DNA of 52,771 bases, from the NCBI RefSeq assembly GCF_000430885.1, contig NZ_AUMW01000027.1, positions 1 to 52,771 on the forward strand, in the 5' to 3' direction. Shown here in pieces: positions 17,563 to 26,146 of the stretch. Numbering within the stretch: position 1 is the first letter of the stretch; every line of letters starts with the position of its first letter. Made by a program: the position numbers and the translations under genes. The notes beneath the pieces were generated by a model. It saw only the letters and a list, made by a program, of their open reading frames with translations, was not told the DNA's origin and did no database searches. This stretch comes from Desulfotruncus alcoholivorax DSM 16058 (GTDB taxonomy: Bacteria > Bacillota > Desulfotomaculia > Desulfotomaculales > Desulfallaceae).

Positions 17563-18480
17563 TTGGGTAAGTGGTTGGAGGTTGCCGTTGCCTGCACCCG
17601 GGAAAAGGTGGAGGCAACGGCAAACGTATTGAACGAAATGGGTTCGGGCGGGGTTGTTATTGACGACCCCGCCTTAATTGTAGACTACATCAACAAAGGC
17701 AGTGTTGAGACAGTTGCGCCATCCCTTGGTCAATCAGCCGGGGGCGGGGTTGTGGTTAAGGGATATTTTCCGGCCGGGCAAGGGACTGGTGGTCAGTTGG
17801 AGCAATTGGCCGCGTGTCTTGGCCAACTTGGAGTGACCTGGAGCAGCAGCGAAGTCCTGGAAGAGGATTGGGCCACCGCCTGGCGGAAATACTACAAGCC
17901 AATTAAAGTAGGGAAACGTTTTGTTATCAAACCGTCATGGGAGGATTACATTCACAGTGGGGATGAAATAATAATAGAACTGGACCCCGGCATGGCTTTT
18001 GGCTGTGGAACCCACGAAACAACTGCCATGTGCCTGGCCTTGCTTGAGCAGGAGGTGCGCGGCGGCGAGCTTGTTTATGATGTCGGCACCGGTTCAGGCA
18101 TTTTAGCCGTGGCGGCAGCGCTGCTTGGCGCAAAAAAGGTTGTAGCTGTTGATATTGACGAGGTAGCTGTGCGCACGGCGGCAGAAAACATCCGGCTCAA
18201 CAATGTGTCCGACAAAGTAACTGTTCGACAGGGAAATTTGCTTGAAGGCTCAGCCAATGTCCGGGTGGATATTATTGTAGCCAATATTATTGCAGATGTG
18301 ATCAAAGCCCTTGCACCCGACACCCCGGCAGCGCTTAAAGACGGAGGCAGGCTGATTGCTTCGGGAATAATCCGCGAGCGAGCCGATGAGGTTGAGCTGG
18401 CCCTGAGGAATGAAGGGCTGGCCTGCGAACGAAGAATGGAAAAGGGAGAATGGGTGGCGATGGTTTGTCGAAAGGTATAG
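17563..18480 (+). CDS. prmA: Ribosomal protein L11 methyltransferase
   Basis: 305 residues from TTG after GGAGGGCTG. The SAM-binding motif is VYDVGTGSGILAVAAALLGA, with EDWATAWRKYYKPIKVGKRF and DPGMAFGCGTHETT before it and DIIVANIIADV after it, all typical of PrmA. It trimethylates ribosomal protein L11. It sits in the order dnaJ-prmA-rsmE-mtaB, as in B. subtilis, and may be read from the CIRCE promoter. Confidence 0.97.
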   Translation: MGKWLEVAVACTREKVEATANVLNEMGSGGVVIDDPALIVDYINKGSVETVAPSLGQSAGGGVVVKGYFPAGQGTGGQLEQLAACLGQLGVTWSSSEVLEEDWATAWRKYYKPIKVGKRFVIKPSWEDYIHSGDEIIIELDPGMAFGCGTHETTAMCLALLEQEVRGGELVYDVGTGSGILAVAAALLGAKKVVAVDIDEVAVRTAAENIRLNNVSDKVTVRQGNLLEGSANVRVDIIVANIIADVIKALAPDTPAALKDGGRLIASGIIRERADEVELALRNEGLACERRMEKGEWVAMVCRKV

Positions 18481-18489
18481 GGTAATATT

Positions 18490-19239
18490 ATGCCGAGGTT
18501 TTTTATCAAACCGGAACAAATTCAGAACAATACTGTTGTAATTACCGGTACTGAAGCACATCATATAACCAGGGTTCTGCGCCTTGGGCCTGGCTCAAAG
18601 GTTACTTTACTGGATGGCTGCGGCAACCTTTACGTCACCCAAATTGAAAGAACAGAAAAAGGCGGTGTCCATTGCCGGGTGTTGCAGCGTGAGCGGGCCG
18701 GGGGAGAGCCACCGGTCCGGGTGGTGCTGGTGCAGGGCATCGCCAAAGGTGAGCGGATGGACTACGTTATTCAAAAGGGCACTGAACTGGGAGCTTCTGA
18801 ATTCTTCCCTGTTTATTGCCGGCGTAGTGTGGTGCGCCTGGATGCAAAAAAGGAGGCGGCCCGCAGAGAGCGGTGGCAGCGTATCGCCCTTGAGGCTTCA
18901 AAACAATGCGGCCGGGGTGTGGTTCCTTTAGTACATGAGCCGGTGGACTGGAGTGCGGCGTTAAGTCTTATCCCGACCGGAGCGCTGGCGCTGGTGCCCT
19001 GGGAGGAAGAGACATCCTGTGCGTTAAAAGAGGAACTTAAAGTACGGCCCAGGCCCGGGGAAGTATATATCTTAATCGGTCCTGAGGGCGGGCTGGAAAA
19101 GCGGGAAGTTGACGAGGCGCGCCGGCACGGCGCCATTCCCGTTACCCTGGGCCCGCGCATTCTGCGCACCGAAACCGCCGGCCCGGCTGTCATCACCATG
19201 GTTTTATACCAGTGGGGCGATCTGGGAGGAGAAGGGTAA
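18490..19239 (+). CDS. rsmE: 16S rRNA (uracil-1498-N3)-methyltransferase
   Basis: 249 residues of the SPOUT class. A PUA-like N-terminus (HHITRVLRLGPGSKVTLLDG) is followed by the trefoil-knot domain with KGTELGASEFFPVYCRRS and the SAM-binding LIGPEGGLEKREVDEA and LGPRILRTETAGPA. It methylates U1498 of 16S rRNA. The stop codon overlaps the mtaB start (TAATG). Confidence 0.97.
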   Translation: MPRFFIKPEQIQNNTVVITGTEAHHITRVLRLGPGSKVTLLDGCGNLYVTQIERTEKGGVHCRVLQRERAGGEPPVRVVLVQGIAKGERMDYVIQKGTELGASEFFPVYCRRSVVRLDAKKEAARRERWQRIALEASKQCGRGVVPLVHEPVDWSAALSLIPTGALALVPWEEETSCALKEELKVRPRPGEVYILIGPEGGLEKREVDEARRHGAIPVTLGPRILRTETAGPAVITMVLYQWGDLGGEG

Positions 19240-20555
19240 TGACTCAAAAAAAGGTGGCTGTAACTACTCTGGGCTGCAAGGTTAACCAGTACGAATCGGC
19301 CGCCCTGGAAGAATTATTCAGGAGACGCGGTTATCAAATTGTCGATTTTGGAGAAGTTGCTGATGTTTATGTGATTAATACCTGCACTGTAACCCATCTG
19401 GGGGACCGCAAGTCAAGACAGATGATCCGGCGGGCCAACAAAACAAATCCTGATGCTGTGGTGGTGGCCACGGGCTGTTATGCCCAAACGGCGCCGGATG
19501 AGGTTTTGGAAGTTGAGGGTGTCGACCTGGTGGTGGGAGCCGGCAACCGGGCGGGGATAGTGGACCTGGTGGAAAGTGCGGTCAAGGGTGACAAGGTAAA
19601 AGCGGTCGGAGATATTTTAAAGTGCCATGATTTTGAGGAACTGCCAGGTGAGGACTGCCAGGGCAGGGTGCGGGCCTATTTGAAAATTCAAGAGGGCTGC
19701 GAAAATTTTTGTTCATATTGCATTGTGCCTTATGCGCGTGGCCCGCTGCGCAGCAGACAGCCGGAAAATGTTTTGGCCGCGGCTAACAATCTGGTGCAGC
19801 GCGGTTTTAAAGAAATAGTTTTGACAGGAATTCATACCGGAGCTTATGGCCGGGACAGGCAGGACAAGTATAGCCTGGTGCGATTGATGGAAAAGCTGGC
19901 ATCAGTTTCGGGTATCGCCAGGATCAGGTTGAGTTCAATTGAACCCAACGATATAACCACGGAGTTACTAGAGCTTATAGCGTCGGGACCGCCTTTTTGC
20001 CGGCACTTGCATATTCCTTTGCAAAGCGGTGACGATACTGTCCTGGCTAAAATGAGAAGACGCTATAACACTGTTTTTTATAAAAAAATGGTTGAGGAAG
20101 CCAGGAATATGGTTGCCGGGCTTGGTGTAACCACGGACGTAATGGTTGGTTTTCCGGGAGAAGAAGAGGAAAATTTCAATAACACCTATTCTTTGATCAA
20201 AGAATTAAATTTTTCCGGGTTACACGTGTTTAAATATTCCCCCCGCCGTGGTACGCCTGCGGCGGGTTTCCCCCATCAGGTCGATCCCGCGGTCAAAGAA
20301 AAACGCAGCAGGGCTTTGATTGCTCTGGGCGAGAGCCTGGCCCGCTCCTTTGCAGCCGGGCACCTGGGACAAACAGTTGAGGTTTTAGCTGAACAAGCGC
20401 TGCGGGGGGAGAAGGAAAGCTTGTGGGAGGGGCTCACTGACAACTATATCCGCGTGGTTTTCCCGGGTGAAACAGAGCTGCAGGGAAGAATTATTAATAT
20501 ATATGCTGAGAAAATAAGTGGCGCAGGCATAATGGGCAGAATAATTTTAAAGTAA
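19239..20555 (+). CDS. mtaB: tRNA t6A37 methylthiotransferase MtaB
   Basis: About 438 residues, ATG 19239 after GGGAGGAGAAGGG. The MTTase N-terminal domain has three Cys (TTLGCKVNQYES, NTCTVTH, GCYAQ), the radical SAM motif is CENFCSYCIVPYARGPLRSR, and there is a C-terminal TRAM domain. With Cys in those positions it converts t6A37 to ms2t6A37 in ANN-decoding tRNAs. Its place after rsmE matches B. subtilis yqeV. Confidence 0.96.
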   Translation: MTQKKVAVTTLGCKVNQYESAALEELFRRRGYQIVDFGEVADVYVINTCTVTHLGDRKSRQMIRRANKTNPDAVVVATGCYAQTAPDEVLEVEGVDLVVGAGNRAGIVDLVESAVKGDKVKAVGDILKCHDFEELPGEDCQGRVRAYLKIQEGCENFCSYCIVPYARGPLRSRQPENVLAAANNLVQRGFKEIVLTGIHTGAYGRDRQDKYSLVRLMEKLASVSGIARIRLSSIEPNDITTELLELIASGPPFCRHLHIPLQSGDDTVLAKMRRRYNTVFYKKMVEEARNMVAGLGVTTDVMVGFPGEEEENFNNTYSLIKELNFSGLHVFKYSPRRGTPAAGFPHQVDPAVKEKRSRALIALGESLARSFAAGHLGQTVEVLAEQALRGEKESLWEGLTDNYIRVVFPGETELQGRIINIYAEKISGAGIMGRIILK

Positions 20556-20644
20556 TGCAGGAAATAACAAAAATTTGTTGAAACAATTATTAAGCAAGCC
20601 CGCGGGTGCCGTTATTTTTATTTCCGTGGGAGGAGGTGGAAAAG

Positions 20645-20989
20645 GTGCAGGATTGTATTTTCTGTAAAATAATCAATAAGGAGATACCGGCTGAGATTGT
20701 TTATGAGGACGATAATATATTGGCTTTTAAAGATATTCAACCGGCGGCTCCCGTCCACCTTCTTTTTATTCCCAAAAAGCACATACCCACGTTCTTTGAC
20801 CTTGAACCTGAAGACAGCAAGGTTATGGGAGAGCTGCAAAGGGCTGCGGCCACAGTGGCGCGGGATATGGGACTATCGGAAAAAGGGTTCAGGCTTGTCT
20901 CAAACTGCATGGAAGATGCCGGCCAGTTAGTGTTCCACATACATTATCATTTTTTGGCCGGAAGGCAGCTGCAATGGCCTCCCGGGTAA
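20645..20989 (+). CDS. hinT: HIT family purine nucleoside phosphoramidase (HinT-like)
   Basis: About 114 residues, GTG start after GGAGGAGGTGG. It has CIFCKIINKEIPAEIVYEDD at the N-terminus and the HIT signature FHIHYHFLAGR at the C-terminus, with three alternating His. HinT hydrolyses adenosine 5'-monophosphoramidates. The usual Gly-Gly-Arg after the HIT triad is Ala-Gly-Arg here. A sigma-A-like promoter for rpsU starts right at its stop codon. Confidence 0.95.
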   Translation: MQDCIFCKIINKEIPAEIVYEDDNILAFKDIQPAAPVHLLFIPKKHIPTFFDLEPEDSKVMGELQRAAATVARDMGLSEKGFRLVSNCMEDAGQLVFHIHYHFLAGRQLQWPPG

Positions 20990-21019
20990 TTGACTACCTG
21001 AAGGGGGTTATTGTATAAT
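20990..21019 (+). promoter_or_regulatory. Promoter of rpsU
   Basis: TTGACT (20990-20995), an 18-base spacer and a perfect TATAAT (21014-21019). It overlaps the end of the HIT gene and lies ~90 bases before rpsU, leaving a leader of roughly 80 bases. Confidence 0.75.
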
Positions 21020-21108
21020 AGCCAAGTATGGTAATTTGCATTGGGGGTTGTTTTAAAGCTTGATTTATCGCAAGGTTTTGCGGTTCAGCGGAGGGGAGGG
21101 AAAAATCG

Positions 21109-21303
21109 GTGGCAGAAGTTAGAGTAGGCAAAAACGAAACTCTGGACAGTGCCCTCCGGCGTTTTAAGCGCACCTGCCAAAAGGCGGGGGTTCTCGCTGA
21201 AGCCAGAAAGCACGAACACTACGAAAAGCCCAGCGTAAGAAGGAAAAAGAAATCCGAAGCCGCCCGGAAACGTAAGTCCAGGTTTTCGAGGTCATTCAAT
21301 TAA
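21109..21303 (+). CDS. rpsU: 30S ribosomal protein S21
   Basis: 64 residues, extremely basic, with [20 protein letters not shown] at the N-terminus and a Lys/Arg-rich C-terminus ([16 protein letters not shown]). The GTG start follows GGAGGGGAGGG. S21 assists initiation near the anti-Shine-Dalgarno region. Linkage to hinT and the nfeD/floA pair follows the Bacillus/Clostridium order; yqeY is not present here. Confidence 0.98.
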   Translation: MAEVRVGKNETLDSALRRFKRTCQKAGVLAEARKHEHYEKPSVRRKKKSEAARKRKSRFSRSFN

Positions 21304-21396
21304 TTCAATTCAATCAATATCAATAAGCTGACTTAAGCAATTTATGCCCGGTATAAAAACTGCCGGGCATTAAAATTATTGATAGGGGTGGTGTCT

Positions 21397-21894
21397 TTGT
21401 CGCCCGAACTCGTTCCCTGGTTGGCAGTAATGGCATTTTTACTGGGCTTCCTGGCCCTGGTGCTGGAGATATTTGTTATACCCGGCTTTGGTGTTGCCGG
21501 TGTGATGGGAATTATTTTTCTGGGTTGGGGCATATTGCTGTTAAGCGTTGACGTAACCGATACTTTTAAGGCACTGGTTATTGCCATGGTGTCAAGTATC
21601 ATCCTGCTTGCAGTTGGCATTAAGATAATGGCAAAAATTAACGTTTGGCGCCGCCTGACCCTGGGAGACCGGCAGGTTAAAGCTTCGGGCTACCAGGCGC
21701 CTGTGGCTGATTTGCAAAACTATGTTGGAAAAAAAGGATTAACAATTACCCCGCTGCACCCGTCCGGCGCCGTTGAAATAAACGGCAACCGGGTGGATGT
21801 TGTCAGCGAGGGAGGTTACATCGCGGCAGGGGTAAGGGTTCAGGTGGTTAAAGTAGAGGGTGTTCGCATTGTAGTGCGCGCCTTAAAAGAATAA
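21397..21894 (+). CDS. NfeD-like membrane protein (short form)
   Basis: About 165 residues from TTG 21397, 6 bases after AGGGGTGG. Two to three membrane helices ([40 protein letters not shown]) are followed by a soluble OB-fold domain ([20 protein letters not shown]). This is the NfeD1b/YqeZ-like partner of flotillins. The long-form ClpP-like protease domain is missing. It sits 13 bases before floA and probably assembles with it in lipid microdomains. Confidence 0.9.
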   Translation: MSPELVPWLAVMAFLLGFLALVLEIFVIPGFGVAGVMGIIFLGWGILLLSVDVTDTFKALVIAMVSSIILLAVGIKIMAKINVWRRLTLGDRQVKASGYQAPVADLQNYVGKKGLTITPLHPSGAVEINGNRVDVVSEGGYIAAGVRVQVVKVEGVRIVVRALKE

Positions 21895-21907
21895 CAGGAG
21901 GTATAAA

Positions 21908-22909
21908 ATGGGTGCCGGAGTAGTTTCAGTCATAATTTTATTTGTACTGATAGTTTTGGCAGTGGTTGTTATTTTCAGTTTTATACCCGTAGGTCTGTGG
22001 ATATCAGCTTTGGCTGCGGGAGTACGGGTTGGCATCGTTACGCTAATTGGCATGCGCTTGCGCCGGGTTACGCCTTCGCGTATTGTTAACCCGTTGATTA
22101 AAGCCGACAAAGCCGGGCTCGATATTTCGGTGAACCAGCTTGAAGCTCATTATCTTGCCGGGGGTAATGTTGACCGGGTGGTGGACGCGCTAATCGCTTC
22201 AGAACGCGCCAACATTAACCTGCCGTTCGAACGGGCGGCGGCCATTGACCTGGCTGGCAGGGATGTGCTGGAAGCGGTGCAAATGAGCGTGAACCCCAAG
22301 GTTATTCAGACACCGTTGGTTTCTGCAGTGGCCAAAGACGGCATTGAGGTAAAGGTTATGGCCCGGGTAACGGTGCGCGCTAATATTGACAGGCTGGTTG
22401 GCGGTGCCGGTGAGGAAACCATTCTGGCCAGGGTGGGTGAGGGTGTTGTTTCCACAGTGGGTTCAATGGATAATCATAAAGAAGTATTGGAAAACCCCGA
22501 CTCCATATCCAGGACAGTCCTGGACAAAGGGCTTGACGCAGGAACTGCTTTTGAGATTCTTTCCATTGATATAGCTGATGTTGACGTTGGGCGTAACATT
22601 GGGGCTACGCTGCAGACCGACCAGGCCGAGGCTGATAAAAAGATAGCCCAGGCCAAGGCCGAGGAGCGCAGGGCGATGGCCGTTGCCCGGGAACAAGAAA
22701 TGAAGGCGGCTGTGCAGGAGATGCAGGCCAAAGTGGTTGAAGCCGAGGCTCAGGTGCCGTTGGCGCTGGCCGATGCATTGCGTCAGGGAAAACTGGGCGT
22801 AATGGATTACTATAATATGCAAAACCTGCTGGCTGACACCGGTATGCGGCAGAGTTTATCCAAAATGGGGTCGGATGAAGCGGGAGACAACCACAGAGGC
22901 TCCAAATAA
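21908..22909 (+). CDS. floA: Flotillin-like protein FloA
   Basis: 333 residues. An N-terminal hydrophobic hairpin (residues ~5-45) is followed by an SPFH-like domain ([20 protein letters not shown]) and a C-terminal coiled coil with Ala/Glu/Lys repeats ([20 protein letters not shown]). B. subtilis FloA (YqfA) organises membrane microdomains that affect signalling, secretion and sporulation. AGGAGG precedes the ATG. Coexpression with the nfeD gene is expected from the short gap. Confidence 0.96.
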   Translation: MGAGVVSVIILFVLIVLAVVVIFSFIPVGLWISALAAGVRVGIVTLIGMRLRRVTPSRIVNPLIKADKAGLDISVNQLEAHYLAGGNVDRVVDALIASERANINLPFERAAAIDLAGRDVLEAVQMSVNPKVIQTPLVSAVAKDGIEVKVMARVTVRANIDRLVGGAGEETILARVGEGVVSTVGSMDNHKEVLENPDSISRTVLDKGLDAGTAFEILSIDIADVDVGRNIGATLQTDQAEADKKIAQAKAEERRAMAVAREQEMKAAVQEMQAKVVEAEAQVPLALADALRQGKLGVMDYYNMQNLLADTGMRQSLSKMGSDEAGDNHRGSK

Positions 22910-22927
22910 AAGCCCGGGGGTAATTCC

Positions 22928-23455
22928 ATGAAGACATTAATTTTTTTGCTTATAATTTTTTATCTAGTCTTTTCTAAATTAGGAAGGATGGCCGGTCGTA
23001 TGCCAGCCCCCCCCGGGCCAAAGGAAACCGATTTTCCGATCCCCGCTGAGATGCCGAATTATAGTGAAGAGGACGATGCTCCGCTTTCCGGTCCCTGGAA
23101 CAGAAATAGCGGCGCTAAGGAATCCGGGGCGAAGAAAAGGGAGACTATTGGATGTGATCCGGTGTTAATGGAACCTGGGCCCCAAAGAACAGGTGATATG
23201 CAGCATGTGCCGGAGTCAGCTGCTTTTAAGCATCCGGCGATGGTAGAGACTGTTCTGCTGCAGCAGCCGGAATCAGAAGAATTGGTTTGCCCAAAAGGTG
23301 AAATTTCACCAGGTAGAGGGCAGGGACGTCATAAAAGAAGGCGCAGAAAAAATCCGCTGGCTGCTGCCCTTAATGGCAAGCCTGAGCTTGTGGGCAGTAT
23401 TTTGGTGGGAGAAATTATAGGGACACGCGGCGGCTACAGGGGGAGACGTAAATGA
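22928..23455 (+). CDS. Hypothetical protein with N-terminal membrane anchor and basic tail
   Basis: 175 residues. One hydrophobic helix (residues 4-17, LIFLLIIFYLVFSK) is followed by a long, Pro/Glu-rich, probably disordered middle and a strongly basic patch, RGQGRHKRRRRKNPLAAAL, before a C-terminal LVGEIIGTRGGYRGRRK. I do not recognise a family. It lies between floA and larC, ends with a 4-base overlap with larC, and has the weak ribosome binding site GGGGGTAA. The basic patch could bind membrane or nucleic acid; this is speculation. Confidence 0.7.
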   Translation: MKTLIFLLIIFYLVFSKLGRMAGRMPAPPGPKETDFPIPAEMPNYSEEDDAPLSGPWNRNSGAKESGAKKRETIGCDPVLMEPGPQRTGDMQHVPESAAFKHPAMVETVLLQQPESEELVCPKGEISPGRGQGRHKRRRRKNPLAAALNGKPELVGSILVGEIIGTRGGYRGRRK

Positions 23456-24231
23456 GATTTGCCTACTTTGATTGTTTTTCCGGTATTAGCGGGGATATGA
23501 TTCTGGGGGCTTTTGTGGACCTGGGCGTTGAATTGGAACAATTACAGCATGGTTTGGAGAAATTGCGCCTGCCCGGATTCCGGCTCGAGGCTGCTGCCGT
23601 TAAAAGGTCCGGCTTATCGGGAACCAAGGTGAATGTTATAGTTGACGATGCACCACAGCCCCATAGAAATCTGTTGGATATATCCGGTATCATCGACCGC
23701 AGTGATTTAAAACACAATGTAAAAGATTTAAGTCTGAAGATCTTCAACAGGCTGGCCGAGGCGGAAGCTAAAATACACGGGACAGATATTAATAATATCC
23801 ATTTTCATGAAGTCGGGGGTCTGGACTCAATTGTCGACATCGTGGGCGCGTCAATTTGTATGGATCTTTTAGGTATTGAAGAGGTATATTGCTCTAAATT
23901 AAATGTTGGCCAGGGGTTTATTAAATGCCAGCACGGCATATTACCCGTACCTGCTCCGGCAACCCTTGAATTATTGCGGGGCGTGCCAATTTACGCCTAC
24001 GGTTCCGGGAAAGAACTGTTGACCCCTACCGGTGCTGCGATAATTACCACCATTAGCGGGTGGTTTGGCCCGTTGCCGGAGATGGTGGTTGAAAAAGTGG
24101 GGTACGGGGCCGGTTATCACGACTTGGACTTGCCGAACATGCTAAGAATTTTGTTGGGGACGCGTTTGCCTTCGGGTGAGGGGGGTAAAAATAGACATCA
24201 TGAACATGCAGCACATTGTGTCACTTCTTGA
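23452..24231 (+). CDS. larC: Nickel-pincer cofactor nickel insertase, LarC N-terminal part (LarC1)
   Basis: 259 residues of the LarC (DUF111) N-terminal domain: FDCFSGISGDMILGAFVDLG at the start, HFHEVGGLDSIVDIVGA in the middle, and ELLTPTGAAIITT. LarC inserts nickel into the pyridinium bis-thiocarboxylic acid mononucleotide to complete the pincer cofactor. The usual C-terminal half (LarC2, ~130 residues) is missing: the frame stops at TGA 24229-24231 and larB occupies the following DNA. The tail after LPNMLRILLG is unusual and rich in His. larC2 may be elsewhere, or this form may work alone. Confidence 0.88.
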   Translation: MRFAYFDCFSGISGDMILGAFVDLGVELEQLQHGLEKLRLPGFRLEAAAVKRSGLSGTKVNVIVDDAPQPHRNLLDISGIIDRSDLKHNVKDLSLKIFNRLAEAEAKIHGTDINNIHFHEVGGLDSIVDIVGASICMDLLGIEEVYCSKLNVGQGFIKCQHGILPVPAPATLELLRGVPIYAYGSGKELLTPTGAAIITTISGWFGPLPEMVVEKVGYGAGYHDLDLPNMLRILLGTRLPSGEGGKNRHHEHAAHCVTS

Positions 24232-24961
24232 AGAATATAAAACAGGGCGGGCGGGACTGGGCGATGTTTTAAAAGAGTTAAAAAAACTGCCCTACGAGGA
24301 TCTCGACTTTGCCAAGGTAGATCATCACAGGGCATTGCGAAACGGTTTTCCTGAAGTGATTTTCTGCCAGGGGAAAACCGTGGAGCAGGTGGTGAAAATA
24401 TTCCACAGCCTGGCTGATAATAACCGCAACATTTTGGCAACCAGGGCTGGGCAGGAGATCTTTGAAGCTGTTCAAGCCCAATACCCGGAAGCTAAATATA
24501 ATGCACCCGGCCGGGTGGTGAGTTTGACCAGGGAACAATGTAAAAACTCCTCCCGCAAGGTTCTGGTATTGACGGCCGGCACCGCCGACATTCCCGTGGC
24601 GGAAGAGGCGGCGGTATGCTCCGAGGTTATGGGGCACGAGGTAGAGCGAATTTACGACGTGGGTGTGGCCGGGATTCACCGGCTTTTTGCCCATTACGAT
24701 AAATTTGACACCGCTGCGGTTTTAATTGTGGTTGCCGGTATGGAAGGCGCGCTGGCCAGCGTGGTGGGCGGCCTTGTGGATGTGCCGGTTGTGGCTGTGC
24801 CCACCAGTGTCGGGTACGGAGCCAACTTTAACGGTTTATCGGCGCTGCTGAGCATGCTGAACAGCTGCGCCAAGGGAGTCGGTGTTGTAAATATAGACAA
24901 CGGCTTTGGCGCGGCGGCTCTGGCTGATGCAATCATCCGCAGCGGATTGAAGAATGGATAA
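24200..24961 (+). CDS. larB: Pyridinium-3,5-biscarboxylic acid mononucleotide synthase LarB
   Basis: About 253 residues, overlapping larC by ~32 bases in another frame; ATG 24200 or 24206. The C-terminal half resembles AIR carboxylase (PurE fold): LVLTAGTADIPVAEEAA, DVGVAGIHRL, VVAGMEGALASVVGGLVDVP and VAVPTSVGYGANF, all typical of LarB. It carboxylates and hydrolyses nicotinic acid adenine dinucleotide as the first step of nickel-pincer cofactor synthesis. larA and larE are not in the window. Confidence 0.93.
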   Translation: MNMQHIVSLLEEYKTGRAGLGDVLKELKKLPYEDLDFAKVDHHRALRNGFPEVIFCQGKTVEQVVKIFHSLADNNRNILATRAGQEIFEAVQAQYPEAKYNAPGRVVSLTREQCKNSSRKVLVLTAGTADIPVAEEAAVCSEVMGHEVERIYDVGVAGIHRLFAHYDKFDTAAVLIVVAGMEGALASVVGGLVDVPVVAVPTSVGYGANFNGLSALLSMLNSCAKGVGVVNIDNGFGAAALADAIIRSGLKNG

Positions 24962-24979
24962 AGATTAGCCAAGGGAGGG

Positions 24980-25053
24980 GTCAGGGGTCAGGAGTCATAA
25001 TGGAATTGTTTATTGTCCCGAAGTATTCTGAATTCTGACTACTGAATTCTGAC
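24980..25053. repeat. Dispersed repeat, copy 1 (GAATTCTGACTACTGAATTCTGA type)
   Basis: A left arm with GGGGTCAGGAGTCA and a right arm CTGAATTCTGACTACTGAATTCTGA (25029-25053) flank ~30 bases of other sequence. The same pair of arms recurs at 41568-41670. It lies between larB and the selenium genes and codes for nothing. At 25100-25126 it is followed by a sequence resembling the second repeat family (GTCATTGTGAGGAGCGCAGTGATG). Confidence 0.7.
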
Positions 25054-25126
25054 AACTTGGCAGTAACGAAAATCTTAAAACTGCATCGTACGGTCCATGT
25101 CATTGTGAGGAGCGCAGTGATGCGGT

Positions 25127-25167
25127 AAAAAAGCCGGTACCCATTGATTATGGGAACCGGCTTTTTT
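25127..25167. terminator. Bidirectional terminator at the end of yedF
   Basis: AAAAAA-GCCGGTACCCAT (25127-25144) pairs with ATGGGAACCGGC-TTTTTT (25150-25167) with a single mismatch and a 5-base loop. It serves the leftward yedF transcript and could also stop the rightward larB transcript. Confidence 0.9.
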
Positions 25168-25780
25168 ATCCTATGGCAATAACTTTGCCCGGTCCTATGA
25201 GCTGGTTGTTGATGTCAAACATATTAGAAATGTTACCTACGGAAAGCTTATCCTTCTGTTTGTAATAATCCAGGCATGTCCCGCAGGATAATACTGCAGT
25301 GCCTTCTGCGTGCATCTTTTTAATCTGTTCAAGCACCGGCGATCCTTCACAGGTTAGGTAAACCCCGGTGTTCAAAAACAATAGCGCCGACGGCAGCGGC
25401 TGGGTAGCCACAAGGGTGGTGAACAGGCTTTTAATCAATACCTGGCCCAGGTCCGGCGAGCCCTGCCCCAATGAGTTGGTTGTGACGAAATAAACAGGTC
25501 CTACATCAGTGGTGTTTCCGCTTTGTTGTTTAATAACGGATTCCGGCCCTGGGGAAGACTTATTTGATTTGCTGACAGTTAGATGATAAAAACCGTCTTT
25601 CTCTTCCTCGCTTACAGTATAACCGGAGTTTTTGGCAAACAAGGTGATATTTTGGCGGGCCACATCATTGTCCACAATGGTGGTAACCGCGTCGACACCT
25701 GCTTCTTCCAATGCGTTTTTCGTGTTGATCACCGGTTGAGGGCACGCCAGCCCCCGGCAATCCACAGTTTTGTGCTGCAT
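25166..25780 (-). CDS. yedF: Selenium-metabolism sulfurtransferase-like protein YedF
   Basis: 204 residues. ATG at 25780 follows GAAAGGAGC on the reverse strand. The N-terminal TusA/SirA domain has DCRGLACPQPVINTKNAL (residues 5-22, CPxP motif). The C-terminal DsrE-like domain contains LSCGTCLDYYKQKDKLSVG. This fusion is found almost only in genomes that use selenium, next to selD, and is thought to deliver or handle reactive selenium. Here it is downstream of selD on the same strand. The TusA Cys is Cys, not Sec. Confidence 0.92.
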   Translation of the reverse strand: MQHKTVDCRGLACPQPVINTKNALEEAGVDAVTTIVDNDVARQNITLFAKNSGYTVSEEEKDGFYHLTVSKSNKSSPGPESVIKQQSGNTTDVGPVYFVTTNSLGQGSPDLGQVLIKSLFTTLVATQPLPSALLFLNTGVYLTCEGSPVLEQIKKMHAEGTAVLSCGTCLDYYKQKDKLSVGNISNMFDINNQLIGPGKVIAIG

Positions 25781-26146
25781 AGTTAATGCTCCTTTCAAAT
25801 AATATCCTTTAATACATAGCAATGTGCGGCACTGGTAGTGTAAAATAAATATCATTGACAAGGTGATCCGGTGGCTTCCTGGAGCAAGCGGAGCACTGGA
25901 AGCGGTGCTTAGCCCGTCAAATCCCAAAAGCTATGACATCTCATGGGGACATACCTCTGACCCCAAAGCTACGACCCCAAAGAGAAGGTGTGTCCCCTTT
26001 CATCTTTAGCGTAAAGTTTCGCCGGGCTGTCTGTTGCAAGCGTTAGCTACCAATAACTACAAAGATATAAGGGAAATTGCGCAGCGCGCGGAGGGAACCA
26101 CCGGAGCGCCAGTTACAAGTAACGTTAAATTTTTCTACGTAAATGC
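25781..26146. other. 366-base gap between selD and yedF
   Basis: No supported gene. The right part of the gap, next to selD, has an open frame on the plus strand from ~26034 (NNYKDIREIAQRAEGTTGAP) that runs on antisense into selD; it could be a decayed fragment but no family was recognised. The middle holds an inverted repeat (25945-25997). The gap separates selD from yedF, so yedF may have its own promoter. Confidence 0.5.
25945..25997. repeat. REP-like inverted repeat
   Basis: GGGGACATACCT (25945-25956) and AGGTGTGTCCCC (25986-25997) are inverted copies with one mismatch. Between them is a direct repeat GACCCCAAAG (25959-25968 and 25973-25982). Hairpins with GGGGACA/TGTCCCC ends are common in Firmicutes, often near REP-associated transposase remnants. 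No transposase is seen here. Confidence 0.65.

Noticed and set aside
24176-24300. Programmed frameshift from larC into a LarC2 domain
   Set aside because: All downstream frames were considered. The following coding DNA is larB, and no LarC2-like sequence is present.
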